Positions 11,566 to 22,624 of a DNA stretch of 64,000 bases are shown one piece after another (the stretch's first letter is position 1; each line of letters starts with the position of its first letter). The position numbers were made by a program, and so were the translations under genes. This DNA is from Moniliella sp. 'wahieum' (taxonomy: Eukaryota; Basidiomycota; Moniliellomycetes; Moniliellales; Moniliellaceae): positions 62,001 to 126,000 of the forward strand of contig RSEE01000044.1 of NCBI GenBank assembly GCA_003971905.1, in the 5' to 3' direction. The notes beneath the pieces were generated by a model that ran no database searches, was not told where the DNA came from, and worked only from the letters and a program-made list of their open reading frames with translations.

Positions 11566-12422
11566 TGGCCCTCTGGCTCGAAACGACAAGGAAGGTATGC
11601 TACTTCGCACATGGTCCTACAGGAAGGTATGACCATAACTGTGGCATGCGTGCTACCTTCCTCAGCGCATCTATTTACTGTTCCTTTCCGCTTTCGCTTT
11701 CTTCTTTGCTGGTTGACAAGGGCCCTGCTGATTGCCTGCCCTTCGCTGTAGCAGGCTGCAGCCAGGACCCCTCCCTGGAAACGAGGGTGCTCCTGAGAGT
11801 ATTATGGACTCCGCCTTTCAATGTCATCGTTCCTGCCTCCCGTGAGAAGTGCGTGGGTCATTAAGAGATCTACTATTCTGTCCCCGCTTCAACATGGCTT
11901 TCTGAGCTGTGCTAGCCCAGCCGCGGCCATTTAGTTGGGGCAGCCGGACCTGCCGGGCCCGGCACTGGAGGCCTGCCTGTGACGCGGACGCGAGGTGTGG
12001 TGGTGGGGAGGGAGATCGAGATGTGAGAATGACCACAGGTGACATGAACACTGGTTTCAAGAGCTATGGGTAGCTCCATCGCACCGAACAGGCAGGGGGC
12101 GCGTGGTGTGCGCCGGCGGGTTGCACATTTAATTGGCCGAACTGTTGCGAAAGCCGCGCCCAGGGTTACTGTCACTGCGTGGCGTTACGTTTTACCGACA
12201 CTGGCGGGGTGCGGCGCTGGGACGCACCTGTCGCATAGAGTGTCGGCCAACGCTATGATGCATGATGGGCCACATTGACTTTGCCATCGCATTGGTGCCA
12301 GCGCATGGTATGTGCTCCACCACTCAACCAGTGTTACTCAAACCAACCCCCCACCGCTGCCACCGCTTTTTCCACCACCACCACCACCACTACCATCTCA
12401 ACTTACTATCCGCATCCACCCC
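11566..12422. other. Intergenic spacer with (CCA)n before chitin synthase
   Basis: No gene seen. A CCA trinucleotide run at about 12372-12390 lies within the probable 5' UTR of chitin synthase. Confidence 0.5.
12372..12390. repeat. (CCA)n microsatellite
   Basis: Six CCA units in the leader of the chitin synthase gene. Confidence 0.7.
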
Positions 12423-15234
12423 ATGTCGGGTTACGCATACGGCCCAGTCAGCCATCCCATGGGCGAGCTGGCCTACGCCGCCGACACCCGTGGCTCCCCG
12501 GCCTCTGTTCCCCACGAATACCAAGAGAGACCCAGCCGTATGAACAACTCTATGGTTCTCCCATTCGTTCTACCGAGGCAACCGCTTTATTTGACTACCA
12601 CCAGCCGGCAACCCCATCTGGGCAGGAATTTCCCCGCGGGTCTGCCACCCCGATGCCTGTCCTACCATCATCCACGGCAACCTACGATCCTCCCTACGCA
12701 GTCACTCCTATCTACCAACCGGCCATTTTACATTCACCTCCCGGTACTCTCCCAATGGCCATTCAAGACAACTGCCATCGGAAGACCACACTGTTGTGAA
12801 CATCCCCCAATACCGGGTTCCCGGATGGGGTTACGAGATTGAAACGGAGAAGAACATGTATGACGACGGCGCCACTTATGATTCTGGGGCAGATGAGAGT
12901 CAAGATGGTGGCTTGCAATTTGACGATGAAGATGATGAAGGCAACACAAGTACCCACATTTTGGCCCTGCGCCCGCGCTCGGTGCCCAGTTGCGTCGCCA
13001 CAAAGCAAGAAGCATGTCCCTTTGACCCAAGGCAACCTCATTATAGATTGTCCAGTTCCCACCAAGCTGCTTAACGTTCTGAACAATCGCACTGACAGCG
13101 AGTTTACTACTATGCGCTACACTGCCGTTACTTGCGATCCCGACGAGTTTGTCGATCATAACTATACCCTACGCCCCAAGCTGCATGGACGTCAGACCGA
13201 ACTCTTCGTATGCATGACAATGTACAATGAGGATGAAGTCTGTGAGTATTCCCGTCCACCGTCTCCCCCACTTGGGATCTGACTGTCTTCTTTGCTCCGC
13301 AGTATTTACGAGGACCCTGCACGGTGTCATGAAGAATATTGCTCATCTCTGTTCGCGCAACCGCAGCAAAACTTGGGGCCAGCATGGCTGGCGAAAAGTG
13401 GTGGTGGCAATCATTTCAGATGGGCGCAAGAAGATTCACCCCCGTGTTCTGGACTGCCTGGCTGCCTTGGGTATATCAAGACGGCGTTGCGAAAACACAG
13501 TCAACGACCAAGTGGTGACGGCGCATGTCTACGAGTACACCACCCTTAGTTTGGATTCCAATATGCGTTTCAAAGGCGCTGAAAAGGGGCTGGTACCCTG
13601 TCAGATCATCTTTTGTCTCAAGGAGCGTAACCAAAAGATTAACTCTCATCGCTGGTTCTTTAATGCCTTCTCTCGGGTTCTCGAGCCCAACGTTTGTCTC
13701 CTGCTGGATGTGGGAACAAGACCCGAACCCAAGTCTTTGTACCATTTGTGGAAGTCGTTTGATCTCAGTTCAAACGTCGCGGGCGCCTGTGGAGAAATAT
13801 GCGCAAAACCCGTGGGAAATGGGGCATTGGACCTGCTCTAATCAACCCCCTTGTGGCCGCACAAACTTTGAGTATAAGATCTCCAACATCTTGGACAAAA
13901 CAACCGAATCGGTCTTCGGCTTCATTTCGGTATTGCCTGGCGCCTTTTCGGCATACCGATATATTGCCCTCCAAAACGACCAGGATGGCAAAGGCCCGCT
14001 GGCCTCTTACTTAAAGGCGAACACTTTTGGGTGCTGAAGCGACGTGTTCACCTCCAACATGTATTTGGCTGAAGACCGTATCTTGTGCTTTGAATTGGCC
14101 GCCAAACGCAACGAGAGATGGTTCTAAAGTATGTCAAGTCGGCGCGGGCTGTGACGGACGTGCCGACGGACCTGGCCGAGCTAATCACTCAACGGCGGCG
14201 CTGGCTTAACGGTTCGTTCTTTGCAGCCTTGTACTCCTTGGTGCACACCCGTCAATTGGGGGCCAGCGGACACACGCCTATACGCAAAGCAATGCTGGGC
14301 GTTCAAGCGCTGTACAACCTCTTAAACCTGATATTCTCCTGGTTTGCCATGGGTAACATGTTCATCTTCTTTGCCATCCTCACACAGGGTCTCGAAGCGC
14401 CCCAGTTTCACGTCCCTCACATCAGCGTGCTCAACACGATCACCCAGTATGTCTACATTGGCGCACTGGTTAGCTGCTTTATCTTTGCCCTGGGCAACCG
14501 ACCCCAAGGTTCGAAGTGGAAGTACTACACCGTGGCATCGATTTTTGCGGTGCTCATGCTTTACATGATCATTGCGGCTGTTATCTGCTTTGTTCGTGTA
14601 CTTGAGGGTGAGCATAACGGTCTCTATGCTGAGATGATTGTGTCCATTCTCTCCACCTATGGAGTGTATGTCGTCGCGTCTTTCATCGCGCTCGACCCAT
14701 GGTACCTGTTCACGAGCATGATCCAGTACATACTCTTGAGCCCGACTTACGCCAATATCTCAACGTCTATGCCTTTTGCAACCTGCACGACTTTTCGTGG
14801 GGAACCAAAGGGGATCATACTGTCTCCAACGACTTGGGCCGCGCTGTTGTGGCGGGCAAGGGGGAAAAGGAGGTGGTGGAGCTGGTCTTGCCTAATGGGC
14901 AGGCAGACATTGATGCAGCCTACCATGACGCCCTTCTCAATCTCAAGCAACCTCCCATCATCACCAAAGGCCCTCCTTCCCCCGATGATCAAGCATTGGT
15001 GCAGATGGATTACTACCGCAACGTCCGCACCAATGTTGTCTTGGCTTGGGTCCTGTCCAACATTCTCATCATGGCTGTCATCCTCTCCGGAGGGGACGTG
15101 GCAGCGTGTTCGACTCGACAAGCACCTCGCTTCAGAAGGTGTACATGCTTGTCATCTTAATCTGGGTCGCTATCGGCGCTGCCATCCGTTTATTGGAGCT
15201 CAATTTAACGACGATCCGCCTCCTGGGCGGGTAA
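12423..15234 (+). CDS. Chitin synthase (fungal division 1 type)
   Basis: Processive GT2 enzyme polymerising UDP-GlcNAc into chitin at the plasma membrane. The start ATG at 12423 gives a Tyr/Pro-rich N-terminal tail, then [17 protein letters not shown], typical of class I-III enzymes. The catalytic region shows [62 protein letters not shown] (about 14070) and the signature QRRRWLNGS (about 14190). Multiple membrane spans follow (about 14290-14760 and 15010-15230). One intron is clear, 13242-13302. The frame slips at least six times while every conserved block stays in order, as expected of small indels. Length, about 880 residues, matches the family. Confidence 0.93.
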
Positions 15235-16167
15235 GAGTGGCTAACAGGTGATCATGCCAATGCACCACTGCACTTCAACGCTCCATCTTTGTTTTCGCTT
15301 CTGTTTTGCACCCCTCCTTCAGTGGACGTTCATAAGGCCCCGGTCCCGCCGGCTGCCAGCATACTACTCTCACATGACAAAACATCTCCTTCCTCTTTCG
15401 CTGTGATGCATGTTGTGGTTATAAATTGAAGTATAGATGCATAGTATGGAGTGTTGCACCTATTGACATCTCGATGATAAAGCAGAGCCAACTTGGAGAC
15501 CACACTTACTGACTGACCAATGCGGGAGGCAACGCGTCCGACCCAAGCGCAACAATGGGCGCATCGTTGTGAGTGGTGAAGATAGGGGCGAGAGACCATA
15601 TGCGCTGGAGAGCGCAATGGAATCATCGGTAAAAGTAGGCACCATGCTCCTTGTCGAGGTACACTATCTTCAAGCAGTTCCATATTGGTTGCAACAGACG
15701 AGCCTTACGAACTCCTCCCCTACTAAGGCTGTTAGACCCCGGCAGCGATTTCCCATAATAGTTCTGGGCCTGGATTGTATTCAAGGGACCTCAATCTTTG
15801 AACCCTTAGACCCTCATGGAAGTTTGTCTACGATTCCGTCGCATCCCCCCATACACATGATTGGCAGTTCGAGATAGAGACAGCAAGGCACGCTGCCCAA
15901 CTGGACTGACAGTTGAACCAAGCACCATACCGTAACGTGTTGTTCCAGCCTATCGCTGCCCGTCCTTGGCAAGAAAAAGAGAGTGCGTAGATCGAAGATC
16001 AGAGCAAGCAGTATATGTACATACATGATCAGCTCCGAGAACCACAAAGAGATCGCTCAGGGACAGGAAAGGGGGACGGCCACATGGTGACAACACAGTG
16101 GGGGAGGGGTAGCGGGGGCGGGCAAGCCGCCGAGGCGGCCAGCGAGCCAAGTCGTTCCCTTGGTTCA
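15235..16167. other. Intergenic spacer between convergent genes
   Basis: 3' flanks of chitin synthase (+) and the Mis13/DSN1 gene (-). No convincing coding frame. Confidence 0.5.
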
Positions 16168-18165
16168 CTACGGACGTGGCTTGGGGGAGGAGAGGTACTG
16201 CGCTGGCGTGGTGTCGCCCAGTGCGCGCAAGAGCACGAAGTAAGTCGCCTGGGTCCGTCTCGTCTTGCTCGGCCGAGCCGGTGCCACCGGGAGGACGGGA
16301 AGAGAAGCAGTGATGGCATTCAGCAAGGTGGCTGCCGCACTCGCACCTTCGGTTGGATCCGATGTACCTGCTTCGTCGACCGTGAGCGGGCCGGCACTCA
16401 AGGGGCGATGGGTACTGGGAGCCTCATGCAACGGATCGCGCAGCACTTCCGTCGCACGCGAAGAGGAGGCTTGCGTATATTGTTGCACCAAACGTGCGAG
16501 AGCAGAGAGCTTATGCGCTTCTTGTCTCAAAAAGTCAATCTGGGGAGGGAAAAGAGATTAGGACATGTTAAACGTAAGCACTGAGAAACGTACCTGGCTT
16601 TCCACATCGGGCCAACGCGGATCCCGAACGGTCCCACGATCAGATAGAATCCAGCTGCGAACTTCCTCGGGGTCGGCCAGATCCTGAGCTGTGGGTGGTC
16701 CAGCTTGTAGTGGTTTCCCTTGCCCTTGTCCTGCTGTGGTGGTGGGAGCTCCTCTAGCTCAGCCGCGGCTTCTGATGCGAGGGTACGCCAAGGCGGTGGC
16801 AGATGGACCGAGTCTCGTTGGGCCCAGGCCAAGGCTCGGCTCGCAGCGGCGCGCAGAGCCGAGTCCTCCTCACCAGCATCGATTGGGGGCGTAGGGTCAC
16901 GCCAGGCGCATAGGCCATCTCTGGCAACTCCTCATCATCCCGTGTTCGCGATTGGTTGGCAAACGCCTCAAGAGTAGCCCATGTCTCGGCTGTAGTAACA
17001 TCCTCCTCGTCCGATTCATCCTCCCCGTCTTGCTCGGGATCGTGATTCCCAGGCCAGACACGTGCAAGCGCTTCGGCTAACAACCCCGTTCGACGCTGAC
17101 ACGCTTCCACGCGCTGGCTGGCGTCTTGCCATCCTTGCACTCCTCTGAAATGCGCGTCTCTACCGCCTGCAGCTCGGCAGCCCGTGGGTATTGGCCACAT
17201 TACGCGGGTGAGGTGCGAGGGAACGACCGTTGGCCCCCGCGCCGCCCCTCCGCCCGCCAGCTCCTCGCGCCGGCCTGGGCGAGAGAGCCAACTGAGTGTG
17301 AGCTCATGCGCGTCCAAGTCGGCCAAGGTTTGGGTAATGGTGTGTTGCAGACGTCGGTCGTGGTCGGTCCGTGCTTGCGATTCGGGCGGCCGAGCACGTT
17401 CAGCGCACCAGGCCAAAAGGTACGTGAAGCGGCCAACGGGGTCGAGCGTGTCGGCACAATGACGATGGAGATGCTCATCGGGGACATTGGGGTGGGGAAA
17501 GGCAATGCTGCCATTGCGGAGGGAAGAAACGCGACGGGCTGCCTTTCCACTGAGTGAACTGCGGTTCCTTCGCCTTTGGCTACAGTCGAAGGAAGACCCA
17601 GTCCGAACGACGCATCTCCTCTCCGTGCCGCCTGGTTGCGCCGTGCAATTGGCGTTTCCCCATCAATCGGCGGGAAGGGGTTCAAAACGACTTTTGGTGC
17701 GGGGACGCCTTGGCGGCGTCGAAGGCACTGGCTCCGCATCTGGTCCTCCTCCTCTTCTTCTGCGTGGAAACGGAAGCCACCAACGACGTGCGACACGCGC
17801 GCCTGTCTCGGTGCCTTGCGAACGGGCTCGGTCTCTTCGGGAGGGGTTGGGCGTGCGCGCTTGCGCTTCGATTGAGATGGCTGTCGGGACGATGCAGAGG
17901 GATGGGCTGATGCGGAGGCGGCGGCGGCAGGGGGACGGGCGCGTGGGCGTGCGCTGGCGGGTGCTGGGGGGCGGCTGGAACGCAGGCCAGGGTCGTCGCG
18001 AGCAGAGGAGGAAGCGACGAGCGAGGTCCCGGGGGCAGCGCGGCGGGTGCGTTTGGGCAACACGTCTTCCAGCCGCACACTCTCGTCCTCGGGGGCAGAA
18101 GAAGCTGCGGCGGAGGGCGCGGCAGCGAGGCGGGCAGAGGTGCGGCGTGGGAGGTTGTTGAGCAT
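16168..18165 (-). CDS. Mis13/DSN1-like kinetochore protein (MIND/Mis12 complex)
   Basis: Member of the Mis12-Mtw1/DSN1 family that links centromeric chromatin to the NDC80 complex. The N-terminal half is low complexity with a basic KRKRARP patch. Then come GETPIARRNQAARRG, a Ser/Arg stretch, NGSIAFPHPNVPDEHLHRH and YLLAWCAERA, an order characteristic of Mis13/DSN1. NVANTHG and helical, acidic C-terminal segments follow, ending with DPRWPDVESQ-IDFLRQEAHKL. A good intron is 16540-16593. I chose ATG 18165 (MLNNLPRRTSARLA); an upstream ATG at 18451 is in another frame and could be the real start if an indel separates them. About four frame slips. The N-terminal region is very GC-rich, giving long meaningless frames on both strands. 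Confidence 0.75.
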
Positions 18166-19012
18166 GGAGCGGGCGGGGGTGGGAATGGTGGGCAGGGGGC
18201 TGGAGGCAGCTGGCGGCGCAAACGAGGGGGCACGCGGGCGGGCAGCAGCCGGACGCGGACGGGTGCGGGAGCGGGGGCGGGCGGGCAGCGGCTGGAGGGG
18301 CGGATGGACGCGGGGCGCGGGGTGGTGGAGGAGAGGGAGGCCGCGCTGTTGCTCCGCTGGCAGCCCCCGTGTCGATGAAGGCTGGGGCGCGTCGTGCGGC
18401 CAGGTGCTGCGCCTCGAGCGCTGGTGGGCGGCGGACACTGGCGCCGTGCATGCACGTGACTGCTCAAATGTTAAATTCTACATGTGCATGCAGAGCTCGC
18501 GTCCGCCGTTGCTGCGCTCGCACGGGGGCGCCGGCCTCGTCGACAGTCATCGACCAGCCGTCATCATCATCAATCATCGCATGTGGCCATTTGAAATTTC
18601 GGGTGGCGCTAACCCTGCCTGCCCTGTATGCGCCAGGCCTAGCCTGGCACCACACTGGGCGTTGGCACCAGCCCTCTCCCACCTCCGCTCTCCCCTCTGC
18701 CCGCTGTCCACGCTCGGCGCTGCGTCCATCCATCTCACGGCCATGTTCCTTCTGTCTAGATAACTGCATCAACAAGCATTATCGCGTGAGCAGGGCGCAT
18801 ATTATGAAGTGGGGGATGGAATGGCGGCGGGTCATTGGGCAGGAAGAGGAGCAAGGCATGAGAGGGACGAGGGGACAGGAGACGAGAGCGCCAGGGGGGG
18901 CACACAGTGCACAGCGCCCCACACAGATCAGCATCACGCTTGGCATCAAACGATGGGAACACGAGGGGCAGAGGCGGGCGGACGAGCCAGAGTAGGAATC
19001 TTGGCATCTAGA
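18166..19012. other. Intergenic, or N-terminal extension of the Mis13 gene
   Basis: 18166-18451 is open and GC-rich on the minus strand and could extend the Mis13 N-terminus. 18452-19012 has no gene; a GTCATCATCATCAATCATCG string lies near 18560. Confidence 0.4.
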
Positions 19013-20952
19013 TTAGGCGTCCGGCGCTTGCATGTCGGCTCCATGTTTCCAGAACCACGGAAGTTGTGCAGGACCTTGGCTTGGCCCAGGTCGTCCCGCG
19101 GCGGGGCAAACCACGAGTTGGGAGCGACAATCACATCCGCCACTTGCACCGCCTCTGTCAGCCCATACAGATCGCCAGGACGCAAGCCAGCCACCGCATT
19201 GAGGTAGGTAAACACTGCGTCGGTCCAGCGCGGGCCCCGTCCACTCTTCGACGGAAAGTGGGTGCCAGCCCCAGCGCGGCCAAGCCCAGCTCCAAGGCCA
19301 GATGCGCCAGTTTCGCCAGCTGGAACTGTCTTCCTCGGCCGAACCAACCGGGTAGGCGGGTGTCGAGTCGGCAAAGATCCACTGGCGAGCGGCATCAATG
19401 TTGGTCCAAGGATGAATGGCGTCCTTGTGGAACGGTGTGTGGTGGTCGACGTAATCGGCAAACAGCTTGTCCGAAGCCAACAGACGACGCAACACGTCCA
19501 CCAACACTGGGTGGCCCGGCGCACCATGTAACGTCCACTGGGTAAACTGCACTTCCCGGTGCCGAGGCATAGCCAGGATTCGCGCCGACTCAAGCCAGGC
19601 ACGTGCGCTGTGTTGCATGTACTGCCACGGCTCGCATTCCAACCCGACCACCAAGCGTACCGGTCGGGGGGAGGAAGTCGAATTTGCCCTCGGTCCGACA
19701 GGAACGAGGAGCATGCCGGGTCGTTCGAAGCGCCAGCTTTGACGTGCGGGGAGCAGAGATCCACCGCGCGTCGGGCTTAGTCCAGTCGCTGAGGTTGCCC
19801 ATTGGCTCCACGTCCATATCAGCCCAGGTCCCACCGCGAGAGAGGAGGAGAAGGTAGCGCATAAAGTCTGCCCGCATGACACCGCGTGGGAGGGCGTACC
19901 AGGCCTTCTGCACGCCGTTCGTGTCTTTTGGACCAGGCCCGGCGCCTTGTCAAAGGCATTACCAAGCCGGTTGGGACCAAAGTCTTCGTCGACAAACTCA
20001 TCCGCTTCCTTCTCAGTGAGGAAGGTGACGGGGTCAAAGCCCAAGTCCTCCCAACTCTTGTGCCAGGCTGCCGACTCGTTGGCAGAAAGTAGAACACGGT
20101 CCGAGCTGTACATCGTAGAAGGGATGTGGGAAGCGGGCTGGTCAACAGGAACAGGATGGGAGACCAGAGTGGTGTGCTGGCTGCCGGAGCATCGAGTCAA
20201 CAGATCCCGAGCGGCGACTCGGGTTTGGAGCATGGCCAGCTGCTCAGAAATCGAATCTGTCATGACCCCCGACCCAGCCTCGGAATCGGCAGGCGAGGGA
20301 ACCAAGGCAGTCAAATTTTGATCTTTCACAAAGGTGGAGAGGACAGAAGCGTACTCGCCTCGTGGCACGAGTTGGTAAGGAGGTGGGCGGACGAGCTGAG
20401 TATTGATGCCAAACCCAATCAAGACGAGCAGGAGCATCCCGATAACTTTGAGGATAGGGCGAGCGTTGCGAGGGTTGAACAGAAAGTCGACACGTCGACG
20501 AGCCGCAGGGGGGAGACGGCTGCCTACACGACCCCAGGCAGCGCGAACGTAGCCCAATGGCTTCTCGGTGTCAGCTTCTGTGTTGCCAAGGAGGGCATGG
20601 TCTGGGGCAAGGGTGTATCCCGTCCTCCCCGACCGCGACGCTGGAGTAATGCCAAGGGCCACCAGGAGGAGGGTCTGGCAGTGTCGCCGCTCCCCTTGGA
20701 AGTGAACTTGTTGTCACCGTCAAACTCATATGGGTCGTCGTTGTCGTGATAGGGCTCCTCGCCGATAGTGTCGTCAGCGTTGGCAGCGGCAGCAGCGTTG
20801 CCAAGCTCAGAGGCGGAGTAGGAACTTCCATGGGACACGGCGGTTGAAAGGACGGTGTAAGAGGAAGGGGAGGATGTGTGGCTGGAGGAGGCGGAGCGGG
20901 AGGCGCGTTGGAGGGGGACGTAGTCCGGCGCAGGCGTAGAAGGCGGCGCCAT
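19013..20952 (-). CDS. OCH1-like alpha-1,6-mannosyltransferase (GT32)
   Basis: Golgi type II membrane glycosyltransferase of the GT32 (OCH1/DXD sugar) family, expected to transfer mannose onto N-glycan or related chains. Start ATG 20952 (MAPPSTPAPDY). A Ser/Asp-rich cytosolic tail of about 150 residues precedes a membrane anchor (VIGMLLLVLIGFGI, about 20420-20460). The catalytic domain has ESAAWHKSWEDLGFDP, then VMRADFMRYLLLLSRGG and the DMD motif in TWADMDVEPMG (about 19800-19870). VGLECEPW and PRWTDAVFTYL, conserved near the C-terminus of OCH1 proteins, follow. At least four frame slips. The tail reads GSWKHGADMQAPDA before the stop at 19013. Confidence 0.82.
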
Positions 20953-22624
20953 GTTAGGCACGCAGGCGCGTGGGAAAAACAGGCAGGGTGGAAAGGAGAA
21001 GGGCGGCCGCCAAGAAACAATGGAAGCGGCCGGGCGGGGCAGAAAGTGGTGATATCAACGCGGCAACTGAGAGGATGGATGAACGATGGCCGATGGTAGA
21101 ACAGAGACGGGAGTGCTGGGTGGATGTGAGGCTGGGGTCGGGTGCGGCTTGCATCTAGAGACTCTAAGGAGGAAGCAGGTGGCAATCGGCCAGTCGACTG
21201 CGCCTGCTGACTTGTGACTTACCGGTGACTGCGAATCGCGGCCTGCTTTGCCGCTCTCGGGCCTTGAAGCTCTTCAAGTTGGAGGACTGGGCGCCTCAGC
21301 CTGAGGCCACAAGCAGGCCGTAAGCGCTAAGCTCTCAAGCTGCAAGCCGGGCACTGGCGGGCACCAAGCCTTGGGCGCATTGCCTGCGCTCCCACGGCGC
21401 AAGGGCCGTGTTGGGTGGCCACCTGCCACCACTGTCGGCTGCTGGGGGAGGTGTTCGCGCTCGCGCATCCTACTCTTGCCCATGCTCGCACCCGTTCGTT
21501 GTTCCGGAGCCGGCCAACCGGCATGCACCAGAGCCCAGGGCCCTCGTCGCCATCCCACAGCGCCAGTGTCGGACTCCGCTGTCCCGGCCTGCTCTGGCTG
21601 GAATGCTGCCGAATTCGCCAGCGCAAGGCCAGTGCCCCACGAAAAAAGCCGCCGTGGCGAGGGCCCAAAATGAAATAATCAAATGTATGCCGCGCAGGCA
21701 ACCAGCAACTAGTAATCCTTGATGTATTAGTATACCAAGCAGGCGTAGTGCTGCGCGTGGATCTCACAGATCTCACACCAGCAACGCTTTCACCTAGTCA
21801 CTAGTCAGGAGCAGCAGGCCAGACGATAAGAGCGGTAATCGATACCTGACGGTAATCCATAATCGGTAAGGCTGGTAGGGTTGATATAGGATTCCCGGTA
21901 ACCGGTAAGGCCTAAGGAAGGAGATGAAATGGAGCGAAGAGCAAGGTTCGCGACACCCAAAGGGGAAAAGAACAAAAAGGGGAAGCTGTGCACTGGGACG
22001 TATTGTATCAGTCTGGGCAAGCTATCCATCTACGTTACAACAGTGTAATCTTCCGCGATTTGAGACTGGCACGGACGATCCGTGTACTCTAAAAACGTGT
22101 CAGTATACTCGGGGAGCACTGAGTACCTGAGTACTGAGTACCTGAGTACTGAGTTTGAGTTGACGACTGAGACTCGAGACTCAGTACTCAGTTGAGTACC
22201 GAGTGCTGCTGTTTTCGCCTGCACCTTTCCTGCATCTATAGGGAGTAGCCTGTCGATCATGCCAGCTTGTGGCCACTGCCATCGCAGCCGTGTGCGGAGC
22301 GGGTGCACACTCGCATCCGAAAGTCACATGCAGAACCAAAGGAGGGACGATTGAATTGAAGGAGACGTAATGAACAGCCCGGGGGATACATCCGGCACAT
22401 CCAGCTATCCGCGACTGACCGCCGGGATGTGCGACAGGAGCCTTCTCGGTGGTAGTACTCTAGTGGTGCTGTCGCTGTCGCAGTCGTTCCAGCTCCCACG
22501 CCAAATTTGACCCACAAGCCCGTTCCGCCCGGATGCGGGCCAAAAGGACCAAGGAGGCGAGTAGGCTTCCAAGTCCTTGTCGGCTCCATGCACCTCGCGC
22601 CGTGCCCACAAGGGCGGTAGCGCA
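20953..22624. other. Intergenic spacer with inverted GAGTACTGAGT repeats
   Basis: 1.7 kb without a convincing gene. It contains GGTAATCG-type strings (21835-21908) and the repeat cluster 22118-22205 listed separately. Confidence 0.45.
22118..22205. repeat. GAGTACTGAGT direct and inverted repeat cluster
   Basis: A 15-bp unit built from GAGTACCTGAGTACT repeats in tandem from about 22121. The word GAGTACTGAGT at 22144-22154 has its exact reverse complement at 22179-22189, separated by 24 bases, so the transcript or single strand could form an 11-bp hairpin. Confidence 0.75.

Noticed and set aside
3600-15200. Treating the broken KRE6, GH16 and chitin synthase frames as pseudogenes
   Set aside because: Conserved blocks and introns are complete and in order, and the same small breaks affect essential genes across the window.
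17663-18467. Long Pro/Ala/Arg-rich open frames on the minus strand besides the Mis13 frame
   Set aside because: They come from high G+C and overlap the same exon in other frames; only one frame continues into Mis13 motifs.
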